Positions 7,313 through 15,801 are shown, numbered from the stretch's first letter. The stretch: 26,766 nt of DNA from Fidelibacterota bacterium UBA2125 (GCA_002329125.1 DCXX01000041.1:1-26766), one strand, 5' to 3'. The notes: a model not told the origin generated them from the letters alone. Numbers and translations are program-made.

Positions 7313-8507
7313 CTGTATCTTTAAAACGCTTCTGCTTCTTTTCTAGCCCGTAATCATTGATCTTTCGATAGAGCGTCCGCTCGCTAATTCCTAAAGCCCG
7401 TGCTGTTTTTCGCCTGTTATTATTGAATTTTTTCAATGTACGGGAGATCAGTTCTGCCTCAAGATCTTTTACACTCATATCCCCTATGGCAGCCGATTTA
7501 ATGAGGTTTCCTACATCACCTTCTAAACCGCGGAAATTCAATCCGCCGCCGGAATCGATATAGCCAATTTCGCCGCTTCGATCAATCTGGCCTCCGGAGA
7601 ATAGACCTTTAATCTCCCGCATATCCTGCCTCAGGAAAAGCAGTTGTTGCAGGATCAGTTCTCGTTCCGCTTGCTCGGAAGATTTATCTACAGGAACAGG
7701 AAGATTTGAAGAAGTGCCACCTACCATGGGCTCCAGATGTTTAAGTACCATTTCACTCGAAATTTTGTTACCTTTTTCCAACAAGATAACACTCTCAACA
7801 AAGTTCCGCAGCTCCCGAATATTACCCGGCCAGTCGTATTGTTTCATCACTCGGATAGCGTCCGAACTGAATCCTCGAAAAACAATATCGTTGGAGCGAG
7901 AAAAAAGAAGCGCAAAACGTTCCGTTAATAGATCAATATCTTCCAGCCTTTGACGCAATGGTGGTACATCAATGGTCACCGTTCGGAGGCGGTAGTAAAG
8001 GTCTCGGCGAAACCGACTTTTTTCCGATTCTTCAGCAAGATTTTTATTAGTAGCGGCGATCATTCTCACATCTACCTTTCGCGTTTTGGCATCGCCTACG
8101 CGCATAAATTCACCAGATTCAAGCACACGTAGAAGTTTTACCTGTGTCTCAACGGGCATTTCGCCGATTTCATCGAGAAATACAGTTCCATTGTCAGCTT
8201 CTTCAAAGTATCCCTTTCTGTCTTCAGCCGCCCCGGTAAAAGCCCCTTTCTTGTGACCAAAAAGTTCGCTCTCAATGATTCCTTCCGGAATAGCGCCACA
8301 GTTCACAGTCACAAGCGGTTTCGAAGATCGGCGGCTCTGTTTATGTATCGCCTTCGCCACTATTTCCTTACCTGTCCCTGATTCACCGGTAATTAAAATA
8401 GAGATATCCACTGGTGCTACCTGGACGATCATTTCCAGGATCTGCTCAATTCCCTCAGAAGTCCCTATAATACCTGAATCGCGCCTGACTCTTTTTAGAT
8501 CACTCAT
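7305..8507 (-). CDS. Sigma-54-dependent activator without receiver domain
   Basis: 400-residue bacterial enhancer-binding protein. The AAA+ domain begins almost at the N-terminus (IIGTSEGIEQIL, 13-24), so there is no receiver, GAF or PAS sensor. Walker A is GESGTGKE (41-48), GAFTGA (88-93) is the loop that contacts sigma-54, Walker B is TVFLDE (108-113), and the arginine-finger region is RFRRDLYYRL (165-174). A long linker (about 260-345) follows, then a Fis-type helix-turn-helix (about 350-390, RRKTARALGISERTLYRKI). All motifs for open-complex formation are intact. It should activate sigma-54 promoters, with activity set by expression level or a partner protein. The ATG overlaps the galE stop by four bases, and its end overlaps lptE. 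Envelope genes are plausible targets by context only; no sigma-54 promoter was recognised in the window. Confidence 0.92.
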   Translation of the reverse strand: MSDLKRVRRDSGIIGTSEGIEQILEMIVQVAPVDISILITGESGTGKEIVAKAIHKQSRRSSKPLVTVNCGAIPEGIIESELFGHKKGAFTGAAEDRKGYFEEADNGTVFLDEIGEMPVETQVKLLRVLESGEFMRVGDAKTRKVDVRMIAATNKNLAEESEKSRFRRDLYYRLRTVTIDVPPLRQRLEDIDLLTERFALLFSRSNDIVFRGFSSDAIRVMKQYDWPGNIRELRNFVESVILLEKGNKISSEMVLKHLEPMVGGTSSNLPVPVDKSSEQAERELILQQLLFLRQDMREIKGLFSGGQIDRSGEIGYIDSGGGLNFRGLEGDVGNLIKSAAIGDMSVKDLEAELISRTLKKFNNNRRKTARALGISERTLYRKINDYGLEKKQKRFKDTDA

Positions 8508-9496
8508 GCCAACACCTCAGGCTTTTTTAAAAAATGGTGTTGGTATACTTTCCACATGGATAACAAAATTTCCTCAAGATTGGAATGTTTCGGCTTCCAT
8601 CCCAGCGTCTCCTGGGCAAATTTAGACGTAGCCACAAGCTCAGCAGGGTCGCCAGGACGACGATCTACGACTATGTAGGGTATATCTCGGTTTGTCACCG
8701 TTTTCGCCATTGTTACAACGTCCAGAACAGAATGGCTCTCACCAGCAGCAAGATTGACTGTTAAGCAATGGTGTGACTGTAAATAATCAAGTGCTAGCAA
8801 ATGAGCTGAAGCCAAATCAGTGACATGAATGTAATCCCGGATACCGGTGCCGTCAGGGGTCTTATAATCGTCGCCAAACAGTTCAAAACTCTGATTTTGT
8901 TTGCTCGCCACCTCCATGACAATTGGAAGAAGATTGGCAGGGTTCTTTTCCAGCCCAAGGACACGACTATCCCCATCATAACCAGCGGCATTGAAGTAAC
9001 GGAGAGCAGCAAACTTAATCCCTTTCAGCTGACCGTACCATTTCAGGTACTGTTCGATGGCCAATTTTGTGTAGCCATAGAAGTTGATCGGTTCTGTAGG
9101 ATGATCTTCGTCCATGGGAAGATACTCTGGATATCCATAGACTGCAGCTGTGGAGGAGAAGACGACAGTATTCACCTTGGTAGATACCATGGCGTTCAGC
9201 AAACAAAGTGTACCTGAAATATTGTTTGTGGAATATTTCTCTGGATCGATCATAGACTCTCCCGCGGCCTTGAATGCAGCCAAATGGACCACAGCCTCCA
9301 CCCCACCGGAGAGTACTTCTTTCACCTTATTCTCATCCAGTGTTGAGCCAAGAATAAATTGTGCCTGAGGGTGGATGTTTTCCTCGGCACCTCTCGACAT
9401 ATCATCCAGGATAACGACCTCATGATCCGCATTTATCAGGTCTAGTACAACATGGGCACCGATGTAGCCCGCTCCACCCGTAACTAAAACTTTCAT
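8504..9496 (-). CDS. galE: UDP-glucose 4-epimerase
   Basis: Cytosolic extended short-chain dehydrogenase/reductase (330 residues) that interconverts UDP-glucose and UDP-galactose, supplying galactose for LPS or capsule. The NAD-binding GGAGYIG (7-13) begins the protein. The active-site serine/threonine stretch is FSSTAAVYG (113-121), and the Tyr-xxx-Lys pair is Tyr140 and Lys144. The C-terminal substrate-binding part has YFNAAG, GTGIRDYIHV and RRPGDPAEL, all typical of GalE. ATG at 9496 is the only sensible start. It begins a tightly packed four-gene run with the sigma-54 activator (four-base overlap), lptE and asnS, 37 bases after uvrB. Confidence 0.95.
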   Translation of the reverse strand: MKVLVTGGAGYIGAHVVLDLINADHEVVILDDMSRGAEENIHPQAQFILGSTLDENKVKEVLSGGVEAVVHLAAFKAAGESMIDPEKYSTNNISGTLCLLNAMVSTKVNTVVFSSTAAVYGYPEYLPMDEDHPTEPINFYGYTKLAIEQYLKWYGQLKGIKFAALRYFNAAGYDGDSRVLGLEKNPANLLPIVMEVASKQNQSFELFGDDYKTPDGTGIRDYIHVTDLASAHLLALDYLQSHHCLTVNLAAGESHSVLDVVTMAKTVTNRDIPYIVVDRRPGDPAELVATSKFAQETLGWKPKHSNLEEILLSMWKVYQHHFLKKPEVLA

Positions 9497-9533
9497 TACT
9501 CTTTATTCCAACACATAATAATAATGCTCCACA

Positions 9534-11525
9534 TCAGGTTACCAGCTCTTCTCTCAGTTTCTCAATTTCATCTCTCAAGCGGGCTGCTTTTTCAAATTTC
9601 AAATTCTCAGCCGCTTCTAACATTTCGTTTTTCATCATATCAAGAGCAGCGCCTTTGTCCAATGTATCAAACCAGTCGCCCTTTCTTCCGTATTCCATAT
9701 GATCGGTTTCTTTAACGGCATCAGCAACGGACGTTGTCAAAATCACATCATCCATGGACTTGTAGATGGTCGTTGGTGTGATCTGATGTTTATCATTGTA
9801 AGTTTTTTGAATCTTCCTCCGCCGATTAGTTTCGCCTATCACTTTCTCCATGGATTTTGTCACCTTATCGGCGTAGAAGATAACCTTCCCGTTCACATTC
9901 CTAGAAGCGCGGCCGGATACCTGCATCAATGATCGCTCGGATCTCAAAAATCCCTCCTTGTCAGCATCCAAGACGGCCACAAGAGAAACTTCGGGCAGAT
10001 CTAACCCTTCCCTTAATAAGTTGATACCCACCAGTACGTCAAATTCACCGAGCCTGAGATCTCTCAGAATCTTTACCCGCTCCAGTGAATCGATCTCAGA
10101 ATGGAGATATCGTACCCGGAGGTTCATACCCATGAAATAATCTGTAAGATCTTCTGACATTCTTTTAGTGAGAGTTGTAACTAGAATTCTCTCTTTTCTT
10201 TTGACCCGGGCCCGAATTTCACCAATTAGGTCATCGATCTGTCCGTCCGTAGAGCGAACATCTACCTTGGGATCCAACAGACCTGTGGGACGCGTGATCT
10301 GTTCCACAACACTGCCGCCGGTGTAGGCATGTTCACGATCAGAAGGTGTGGCGGATACAAATATGGCCTGGTTAACGCACTCTTCGAATTCTTCGTATTT
10401 CAGTGGTCGATTGTCCAGTGCTGAGGGTAAGCGGAAACCATACTCAACAAGCGTTTCCTTCCTGCTTCTGTCACCGTGATACATGCCTTGAATCTGGGGA
10501 AGAGTGACATGCGATTCATCAAGAAACATGAGAAAATTCTCTGGAAAATAGTCAATGAGTGTATACGGCCGTTGCCCCGATTTTCGTCCGGCGAAATATC
10601 GAGAATAATTTTCAATACCGGAGCAATATCCCACCTCTAACATCATCTCCAAATCAAAGTTGGTTCGCTGTTCTAGTCGCTGTGCTTCAAGCAGTTTATT
10701 GTCACTGCGAAGCTTTTCCAACCGTTCAGCCAGTTCATCTCGGATAGAATCAATAATGTCTCCAAGGGACGCCTCATCCGTCACAAAATGCTTAGCTGGG
10801 TAAACAAAAAGATTTTCCACCGAACGTGTAATCTCTCCACTGATTGGATTGAAAAAACGGATCGATTCTACATCATTTCCGAATAGCTCTATCCGCACAG
10901 CCTGATCTTCATAAGCTGGATAGATTTCAATAACATCACCCCGAACCCGGAATCGTCCCCGCTCAAAAACGGCATCACTCCGGATATAATATATTTCCAC
11001 CAACTCCCGAAACAACTTCCGAGTTTCAATTTTTTCACCCTGATTAATTTGTACAACTTTATTTTGATACTCTGTAGGCGAGCCGATGCCGTATATGCAG
11101 GAGACAGAACTGACCACAATCACATCGTCTCGAGTCAGCAGTGACTCAGTGGCCTTGAGTCTGAGTTTGTCAATCTCTTCATTTACGGAAGAATCCTTTT
11201 CTATATAAGTATCAGTAACCGGCAGATACGCCTCAGGCTGGTAATAATCATAGTAACTAATAAAGAACTCTACGCTGTTATCCGGGAAGAGATTTCTAAA
11301 TTCTCCATAAAGTTGCGCTGCTAGCGTTTTATTATGGGAGATAACAAGTGTAGGCCGTTGAACTTCCTGGATAATATTGGCCATGGTAAATGTTTTCCCG
11401 CTTCCTGTTACGCCAAGTAGTGTTTGCCATTTTTCTTTCCGTTTCAATCCGGCTACAAGGTCAGACATGGCCCTTCCTTGATCATCAGTAACAGAAAATT
11501 GACTATTTATCTTTAATTCTGCCAT
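9534..11525 (-). CDS. uvrB: Excinuclease ABC subunit B
   Basis: Nucleotide-excision-repair helicase-like protein (663 residues) that takes damaged DNA from UvrA, verifies the lesion and recruits UvrC. Walker A is GVTGSGKT (38-45). The DNA-clamping beta-hairpin is in YYDYYQPEAYLPVTDTYIEK (91-110). The Walker B region has FLDESHVTLPQ, and the C-terminal helicase half includes VGINLLREGLDLPEV and QVSGRASRN. The UVR domain that binds UvrC forms the last 35 or so residues (LEAAENLKFEKAARLRDEIE region). The ATG is only ten bases downstream of a good -10 box, with no Shine-Dalgarno, so a nearly leaderless mRNA is predicted. No LexA-like box was recognised. Confidence 0.98.
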   Translation of the reverse strand: MAELKINSQFSVTDDQGRAMSDLVAGLKRKEKWQTLLGVTGSGKTFTMANIIQEVQRPTLVISHNKTLAAQLYGEFRNLFPDNSVEFFISYYDYYQPEAYLPVTDTYIEKDSSVNEEIDKLRLKATESLLTRDDVIVVSSVSCIYGIGSPTEYQNKVVQINQGEKIETRKLFRELVEIYYIRSDAVFERGRFRVRGDVIEIYPAYEDQAVRIELFGNDVESIRFFNPISGEITRSVENLFVYPAKHFVTDEASLGDIIDSIRDELAERLEKLRSDNKLLEAQRLEQRTNFDLEMMLEVGYCSGIENYSRYFAGRKSGQRPYTLIDYFPENFLMFLDESHVTLPQIQGMYHGDRSRKETLVEYGFRLPSALDNRPLKYEEFEECVNQAIFVSATPSDREHAYTGGSVVEQITRPTGLLDPKVDVRSTDGQIDDLIGEIRARVKRKERILVTTLTKRMSEDLTDYFMGMNLRVRYLHSEIDSLERVKILRDLRLGEFDVLVGINLLREGLDLPEVSLVAVLDADKEGFLRSERSLMQVSGRASRNVNGKVIFYADKVTKSMEKVIGETNRRRKIQKTYNDKHQITPTTIYKSMDDVILTTSVADAVKETDHMEYGRKGDWFDTLDKGAALDMMKNEMLEAAENLKFEKAARLRDEIEKLREELVT

Positions 11526-11535
11526 ATTGACTTGA

Positions 11536-11564
11536 AATTTACTTTCTTATGAGAAGCGAGTCAA
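11536..11564 (-). promoter_or_regulatory. Promoter of uvrB, very close to its start codon
   Basis: On the minus strand TTGACT (11564-11559), a 17-base spacer and TAAATT (11541-11536) form a good sigma-70-type promoter (5 of 6 and 4 of 6). Only ten bases separate the -10 box from the uvrB ATG, so transcription should begin about four bases before the start codon. The -35 has an inverted copy at 11527-11532 (TTGACT on the plus strand), which could be a plus-strand -35 or an operator half. Confidence 0.6.
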
Positions 11565-11603
11565 CAGATAGAGTCGGAAGAATTTTCAGTACAAAGGAGG
11601 AGT

Positions 11604-11630
11604 TCTATGAATACATTCCCTGTTCATAGA
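11604..11630. repeat. Hairpin-forming inverted repeat between pgsA and uvrB
   Basis: TCTATGAA and TTCATAGA (11604-11611 and 11623-11630) pair perfectly; two more pairs (one G-U) extend the stem inward to leave a loop of about seven bases. GC content is low and no strong T-run follows on either strand, so termination of the upstream operon is possible but weak. The hairpin contains the ATG of the plus-strand short ORF. Confidence 0.35.
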
Positions 11631-11681
11631 GTTAATTCCAGCAGCCGGGATGTGAATATTAGGATTGAATCTTCGGATTGA
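11607..11681 (+). CDS. Possible 24-residue peptide with a perfect Shine-Dalgarno
   Basis: On the plus strand AAAGGAGG (11593-11600) is followed after six bases by ATG (11607) and 24 codons to a TGA (11679-11681). The peptide is hydrophilic (starting MNTFPVHRVN), with no motif I recognise. Its end runs antisense over the last codons of pgsA. The ribosome site is the strongest seen in the window, while most real genes here lack one. A weak promoter-like TTGACT lies at 11527-11532. It may be a real small protein, a leader peptide or chance. Confidence 0.3.
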   Translation: MNTFPVHRVNSSSRDVNIRIESSD

Positions 11682-12225
11682 GATTGCGGAGAAGATACTG
11701 GATCCAGCTGACAGATGCTAAAATGGTTGAAACCAGTATAAGGTAAAATCCAAAATTTTCCATTCTTACAATATAGAGAAGAATTGCCAGAGCAGTAATC
11801 CCTACAGTCCACTTTCCAATGATGTTGGAACCATAAACCAGGTGTGAATGATTAAGCATATATACACCGCTCAGGGCGATAGTTAACTGACGTATCATGT
11901 AGAAAATAAAGAACCAGAAAGGAAAATTTCTCGTCTCATCTAGAGAAAGAAATAGAACTACGGCAGCAATGGCGATTGAGTCGGCAACGGGATCCAGGAA
12001 TTTTCCGAAATCTGTCACTTCGTGAGCCCTCCGGGCAAAATAGCCATCTAACCAGTCGGTGACAACAGCGAAAAGAACAAGTAACACAGCTAGTACAATT
12101 CGATCACGGGCAAGACTATAAACAATAGGCAAAGCAAGAAAGGCACGAAGTATGCTCAGCAGATTCGCTAGTGTGATAACCCTGCTGGGATGGGTAATTC
12201 TTGTTTTCAGCTGATCGTCAGGCAT
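11659..12225 (-). CDS. pgsA: CDP-alcohol phosphatidyltransferase (PgsA-like)
   Basis: Inner-membrane enzyme (188 residues) that swaps CMP on CDP-diacylglycerol for an alcohol. The best guess is phosphatidylglycerophosphate synthase, the first committed step to phosphatidylglycerol and cardiolipin. The family signature is complete: Asp57, Asp60-Gly61, Ala64-Arg65, Gly74, Asp78 and Asp82 (D-x2-DG-x2-AR-x8-G-x3-D-x3-D). About five hydrophobic segments are visible, and the N-terminus ITLANLLSILRAF is typical of the group. Cardiolipin synthase of the CDP-alcohol type or another head-group enzyme cannot be excluded. The ATG overlaps the stop of the ABC ATPase gene by eight bases. It is the last gene of the envelope block. 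Confidence 0.85.
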   Translation of the reverse strand: MPDDQLKTRITHPSRVITLANLLSILRAFLALPIVYSLARDRIVLAVLLVLFAVVTDWLDGYFARRAHEVTDFGKFLDPVADSIAIAAVVLFLSLDETRNFPFWFFIFYMIRQLTIALSGVYMLNHSHLVYGSNIIGKWTVGITALAILLYIVRMENFGFYLILVSTILASVSWIQYLLRNLNPKIQS

Positions 12226-13534
12226 GTGTTTTTATCGTTGATCTTGAATTGATTGTTCCATTAGAAATTACCAAAGATAGTTCGGAAAGGGCCGTTGCTT
12301 CCATCTCATCGTGTGTAACAAAAATAAGATATTTTTTCGTTAGAAAAGCACCAATATACTGGATCATTTTCCTCCTTTGTTGAACACCCAATGAGAACAT
12401 CGGTTCATCAAGGATCAACAATTCATATTTTGCGTTGCACAGAATAACAATCAGTACAATCCTCGCCTCTGAAAGACTTAACAGATGTATGGGAGACTTA
12501 GAAATTCTGGACCAGGGGATTTGAAAAGAGGCAAGTGAAGCTGTGATGTTATCAATAAATTCATCGGAAGCCAACCCTTCAGACAGAATCATATTTGCCA
12601 CTTCTTCAGGTGTGTTTCCGCCAAACAACCTTTCGGGCGATTGTGGTAGGTAGACCATTGAGGGCGAGCGGCCGTCTATAATCATCTTGATGTCACCGTC
12701 ATGGGGTTTTTCCATTCCAGAAATAAGTGCACCCAGTGTCGATTTCCCAGAACCATTCTCGCCGATAACGGCCAATGATCGTAGTCTTTTCAATTGAAGT
12801 GACTGGCCATAAAAAATTTTTCCAGAATCAGGATAAGAAAATGAGACCTTACTTATTTTTAGTGACAGATTTCCCGGTGGAATTGATATTTTTGGATAAT
12901 CCTTCTCCAATCCTTTTTCGCGTTTCTCCAAATGATCCAGACACAGTTGCCAACCATGTTCACTGTACTGCAAATCTGAAGGGTCTGATGTGAGCCACAA
13001 AACGACGGTGTCTGACAGTTCACACCATTCCCTTAGGATTGTGACGCACTTCTCCTTCGTCTGCCCGCTCAGGAAGGAAAGTCCGTCATCAATGATCAAA
13101 AAGTCAGGTGAACAGGCAAGTGCCGAAGTAAGATTGAGGATCTCTCTTTCACCACCGGACAGTGTCGAAGGATGTCTTTCAAGATCAAATGTGAAATCGA
13201 ATTTTTCAACCATGATTTGAATCCTGTGCTGGATCTTTTCTGTAGGCCAGCCAGCGTTTTCAAGATTGAAGGCTAACTCTCTAGCTACTGTTGGTGCAAT
13301 AATTTGGGAATCAGGATCTTGGGCTATAATCATGGGTGAATCATAACCAGAAATGCGAGATAGAAAATAATTTGATTGGTCTGATTCATGTGAGAATGAA
13401 GCCATTCGCCGTGCAAGGCTGCTCTTACCTACCCCGCTCTCACCATAAATAATATGTATTCCTCTCGTAAGTTGGACTTTCTGTGAAAGCGCATCAAATT
13501 TGGGGAACTGGATAACAAAACTTATATCAATCAC
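12218..13534 (-). CDS. Tandem ABC ATPase of ECF/CbiO type, motif-asymmetric
   Basis: 438 residues containing two ABC nucleotide-binding domains and no membrane segment. Domain 1 (about 1-210) has Walker A GESGVGKS (31-38), Q-loop Gln72, signature LSGGE (125-129) and Walker B ending IIDD. The catalytic Glu is therefore Asp150, and the switch histidine is missing (TSD, Ser183). Domain 2 (about 222-438) has Walker A GENGSGKS (258-265), Q-loop Gln298, Walker B LLILDEP with Glu377 and switch His408, but its signature is LSLSE (352-356). DPDSQIIAPTVARELAF and SPERLFGGNTPEEVA recall energy-coupling-factor (cobalt, biotin, thiamine uptake) ATPases. No EcfT or substrate-binding partner is in the window, so the substrate is unknown. 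It starts at GTG 13534, overlaps waaA by eight bases, and overlaps pgsA by eight at its end. Confidence 0.85.
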   Translation of the reverse strand: MIDISFVIQFPKFDALSQKVQLTRGIHIIYGESGVGKSSLARRMASFSHESDQSNYFLSRISGYDSPMIIAQDPDSQIIAPTVARELAFNLENAGWPTEKIQHRIQIMVEKFDFTFDLERHPSTLSGGEREILNLTSALACSPDFLIIDDGLSFLSGQTKEKCVTILREWCELSDTVVLWLTSDPSDLQYSEHGWQLCLDHLEKREKGLEKDYPKISIPPGNLSLKISKVSFSYPDSGKIFYGQSLQLKRLRSLAVIGENGSGKSTLGALISGMEKPHDGDIKMIIDGRSPSMVYLPQSPERLFGGNTPEEVANMILSEGLASDEFIDNITASLASFQIPWSRISKSPIHLLSLSEARIVLIVILCNAKYELLILDEPMFSLGVQQRRKMIQYIGAFLTKKYLIFVTHDEMEATALSELSLVISNGTINSRSTIKTHA

Positions 13535-14807
13535 GTAGGATTCCCCTAACTACCCGAGTTGCTGAACCAATATTCTTATGGATCACATCAGTAGCGGCTG
13601 TACTTGAGTTGAGAAAAAATAGTTGATCATCCAAAAGTCGATGGACAGTATCATTAAATTCATTTTTTGTATTGACCGTGAAACCACCGCCATTTTCCAG
13701 CAATTCTTCAGCTGCATGTGAATTGTGATATTTTGGACCAAAAATAGTGGGAACACGGGCCATTGCTGGTTCCATAACGTTGTGAATCCCGGTGGTAAAA
13801 CCACCACCGACGTAGGCAAATCGCCCTTGCCAGTAAAGCTGTGATAGATAGCCAACTTGATCCATAATGATCACACGGACACTCTTGACACCGTTCCCAA
13901 TTTGAGAGTACAGTTTAGGAGCTAAATCGGCCTTTGAAAACAATTCAAATGTTTTACTTATATATTTATCATTTGGCTCGTGGGGAACCCAGGTAAAACC
14001 AAATTCAGGCTTAGCCCTAACAATTTCCAATATTGAATCTAGAATGAGCTGATCATCTTCAGGCCAAACACTTCCCGCTACAAATCGGAGGGGGCGATCA
14101 AGGATTGACTTTGAAAGGTCGGAAATTGATTCTTCAGCCAAGTCTTTGACCCGGTCGTAGCGGGGACTCCCCAGAACCCGCACAATGTTCCGATTCTTTT
14201 TTTGAAGCAATCGTCTCAGTTGAATGTGATCTTTTTCACTGATAGTATAGACAGATGCGAGTGATGAGTATACATGGCTGTAAAAATTGTTGATCACCGG
14301 CCACAGTTTTGAGCTCTTTCCGTGCAGTCGGGCCGAGAAGAGGGTTGTATGAATTTTGAGCCTTTCCGCTGACCAGACAAGATTTGGCCAGACGTCATAT
14401 TCGGCGAATATGAGCTTGTGAGGGCGAACCAATCTGAGCATTATTGAAACAGACCAGGGAAAATCTAACGGTAGATATATTTTTAGGTCTATATAGTCAT
14501 CAATCACATTTGCAAAGCCCGACGGTGAGAAAAAACTGACAACAACCGTGCAATCACTCTCTACCTCCTTCAGTCCGCGCAAAACTGGCCGAACCTGCTC
14601 ATATTCTCCATGAGAAGCACAATGAAACCAATAAACTAGACGGGCACGATCAACATGAGCAAAAAAATCCCTTACCTGATTGACCATTCCCAGCCGCCCA
14701 TTTAATGCACGCCTTATTTTAGATTTAAATGGATAAAGAAGAAGAACAAAAGCAAAAAGAATGGGCAGGATAATAAAGTTATAAACAGTTAGCCAAAAAA
14801 GTTTCAT
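13527..14807 (-). CDS. waaA: 3-deoxy-D-manno-octulosonic acid (Kdo) transferase
   Basis: Inner-membrane-attached GT-B glycosyltransferase (426 residues) that adds Kdo from CMP-Kdo to the lipid A precursor, the first inner-core step of LPS. The N-terminal membrane anchor (about residues 5-25) is followed by YWFHCASHGE (59-68). Glu68 is the expected catalytic base, in the family's WxHxxSxGE motif. Next come AEYDVWPNLVW (the ExExWPN motif with Asp for one Glu), VLGSPRYDRV, WVPHEPND and GGGFTTGIHNVMEPA, all typical. I chose ATG at 14807, one base after the preceding stop; TTG at 14822 would add five residues and an overlap. It directly follows the GT9 heptosyltransferase, giving an LPS core pair. 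Whether it adds one or more Kdo cannot be told. Confidence 0.92.
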   Translation of the reverse strand: MKLFWLTVYNFIILPILFAFVLLLYPFKSKIRRALNGRLGMVNQVRDFFAHVDRARLVYWFHCASHGEYEQVRPVLRGLKEVESDCTVVVSFFSPSGFANVIDDYIDLKIYLPLDFPWSVSIMLRLVRPHKLIFAEYDVWPNLVWSAERLKIHTTLFSARLHGKSSKLWPVINNFYSHVYSSLASVYTISEKDHIQLRRLLQKKNRNIVRVLGSPRYDRVKDLAEESISDLSKSILDRPLRFVAGSVWPEDDQLILDSILEIVRAKPEFGFTWVPHEPNDKYISKTFELFSKADLAPKLYSQIGNGVKSVRVIIMDQVGYLSQLYWQGRFAYVGGGFTTGIHNVMEPAMARVPTIFGPKYHNSHAAEELLENGGGFTVNTKNEFNDTVHRLLDDQLFFLNSSTAATDVIHKNIGSATRVVRGILRD

Positions 14808-14808
14808 T

Positions 14809-15801
14809 TCACGCCTGAGCAATAATTCTGTTTACAGCCCCTGAAACTTCCTCACTGGTGACATAGGTTAAGCAAAACTGTTCATTTCTGATACAGTTCC
14901 TTTGACCATTTTTTGAGCAAGGTCTGCACCACATATTAGAATAAAGTTGTTGAGATCCCGGATGCCGAACATTGGCGCCTGTCTCTCTAGATGTAGGGCC
15001 TGTGATCATTACCACCGGCGTCCCCAACGCCTCAGCCGCATGGATAAGCCCAGTATCTGCACCCACTGCTAACAATGCGAGAGCGAGAATAGTCATGGAT
15101 GTCCGCAGGTCGGTCTTCCCGCAAAGATTAACGATATTATCGCATTCGCTAGAAATCTCATCACAAATTGTGTTATCAGCCCCACCCAAAATTACCACAT
15201 GATGCTCACTCATTAAATCAACAAGCTGGTTGTACCCAGCCACCGTCCAAATTTTGTTGGGCCAAGCCGCTCCCGGAACAAGCGCGACAAAATTTGATTT
15301 GATCCCCAAACGATTAAGCATGCTGGAACACCGTTCTTTTTCTTTATAGGAAATGTATAATCTGGTGAGAGCTCTTTCTTCCAACTCCTTAAAATTGGAC
15401 AATTCATCAGTTAATTCAAAATCTGAAGGAAAGCGGTTCCATTTCAAATAATAGAGCAAAAAACGGTTTATGCGCGGTTTCCTGAAAACTGAGCAGGGTG
15501 ATTTTATCCCACGGCGGATAATTCCTGATCTGAGAGAACTATGGAGATCAAAAACATGAGAATAATCTTCCTTATCCAAATTTCTTGACAGCTCCATCAA
15601 ACGTCCAAAGCCCGCTTTTCTGTCCAATAGAATTATGCGGTTAATATGAGGATGACCTTCCAGAATTTGTGAATAATTACTAAGCGTGAGATAATGAATT
15701 TCACAGTGGGGGTATTGGCTTTTGAGTGCCTCTACTACAGCTGTTGTGAATATAATGTCGCCAATAGAACTGAAACGAACTATCAGAACCTTTTTATACA
15801 C
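14809..15801 (-). CDS. GT9 heptosyltransferase (LPS core)
   Basis: 330-residue glycosyltransferase of family 9 (WaaC/WaaF/WaaQ/OpsX group), transferring a heptose from an ADP-heptose donor to the LPS inner core at the cytoplasmic face. The opening KVLIVRFSSIGDII (4-17) carries the conserved acidic residue Asp15. The donor-binding half has LVPGAAWPNKIW, VILGGADN and VGADTGLIHAAEALGTPVVMITGPTS. Near the C-terminus is a cysteine group, WCRPCSKNGQRNC...C, which is usual in WaaF relatives. The start is GTG at 15801, four bases after a TAAATT box and without a Shine-Dalgarno. It abuts waaA. The exact heptose position (I, II or other) is not resolved, hence no symbol. Confidence 0.9.
   Translation of the reverse strand: MYKKVLIVRFSSIGDIIFTTAVVEALKSQYPHCEIHYLTLSNYSQILEGHPHINRIILLDRKAGFGRLMELSRNLDKEDYSHVFDLHSSLRSGIIRRGIKSPCSVFRKPRINRFLLYYLKWNRFPSDFELTDELSNFKELEERALTRLYISYKEKERCSSMLNRLGIKSNFVALVPGAAWPNKIWTVAGYNQLVDLMSEHHVVILGGADNTICDEISSECDNIVNLCGKTDLRTSMTILALALLAVGADTGLIHAAEALGTPVVMITGPTSRETGANVRHPGSQQLYSNMWCRPCSKNGQRNCIRNEQFCLTYVTSEEVSGAVNRIIAQA

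Noticed and set aside
9015..9368. Several open frames of 60-130 codons within galE on other frames
   Set aside because: They overlap a convincing galE and lack ribosome sites and recognisable motifs; treated as shadows.
14808..14822. TTG at 14822 as the waaA start
   Set aside because: The ATG at 14807 gives the usual N-terminus and avoids an overlap with the GT9 gene; the extra residues have no support.
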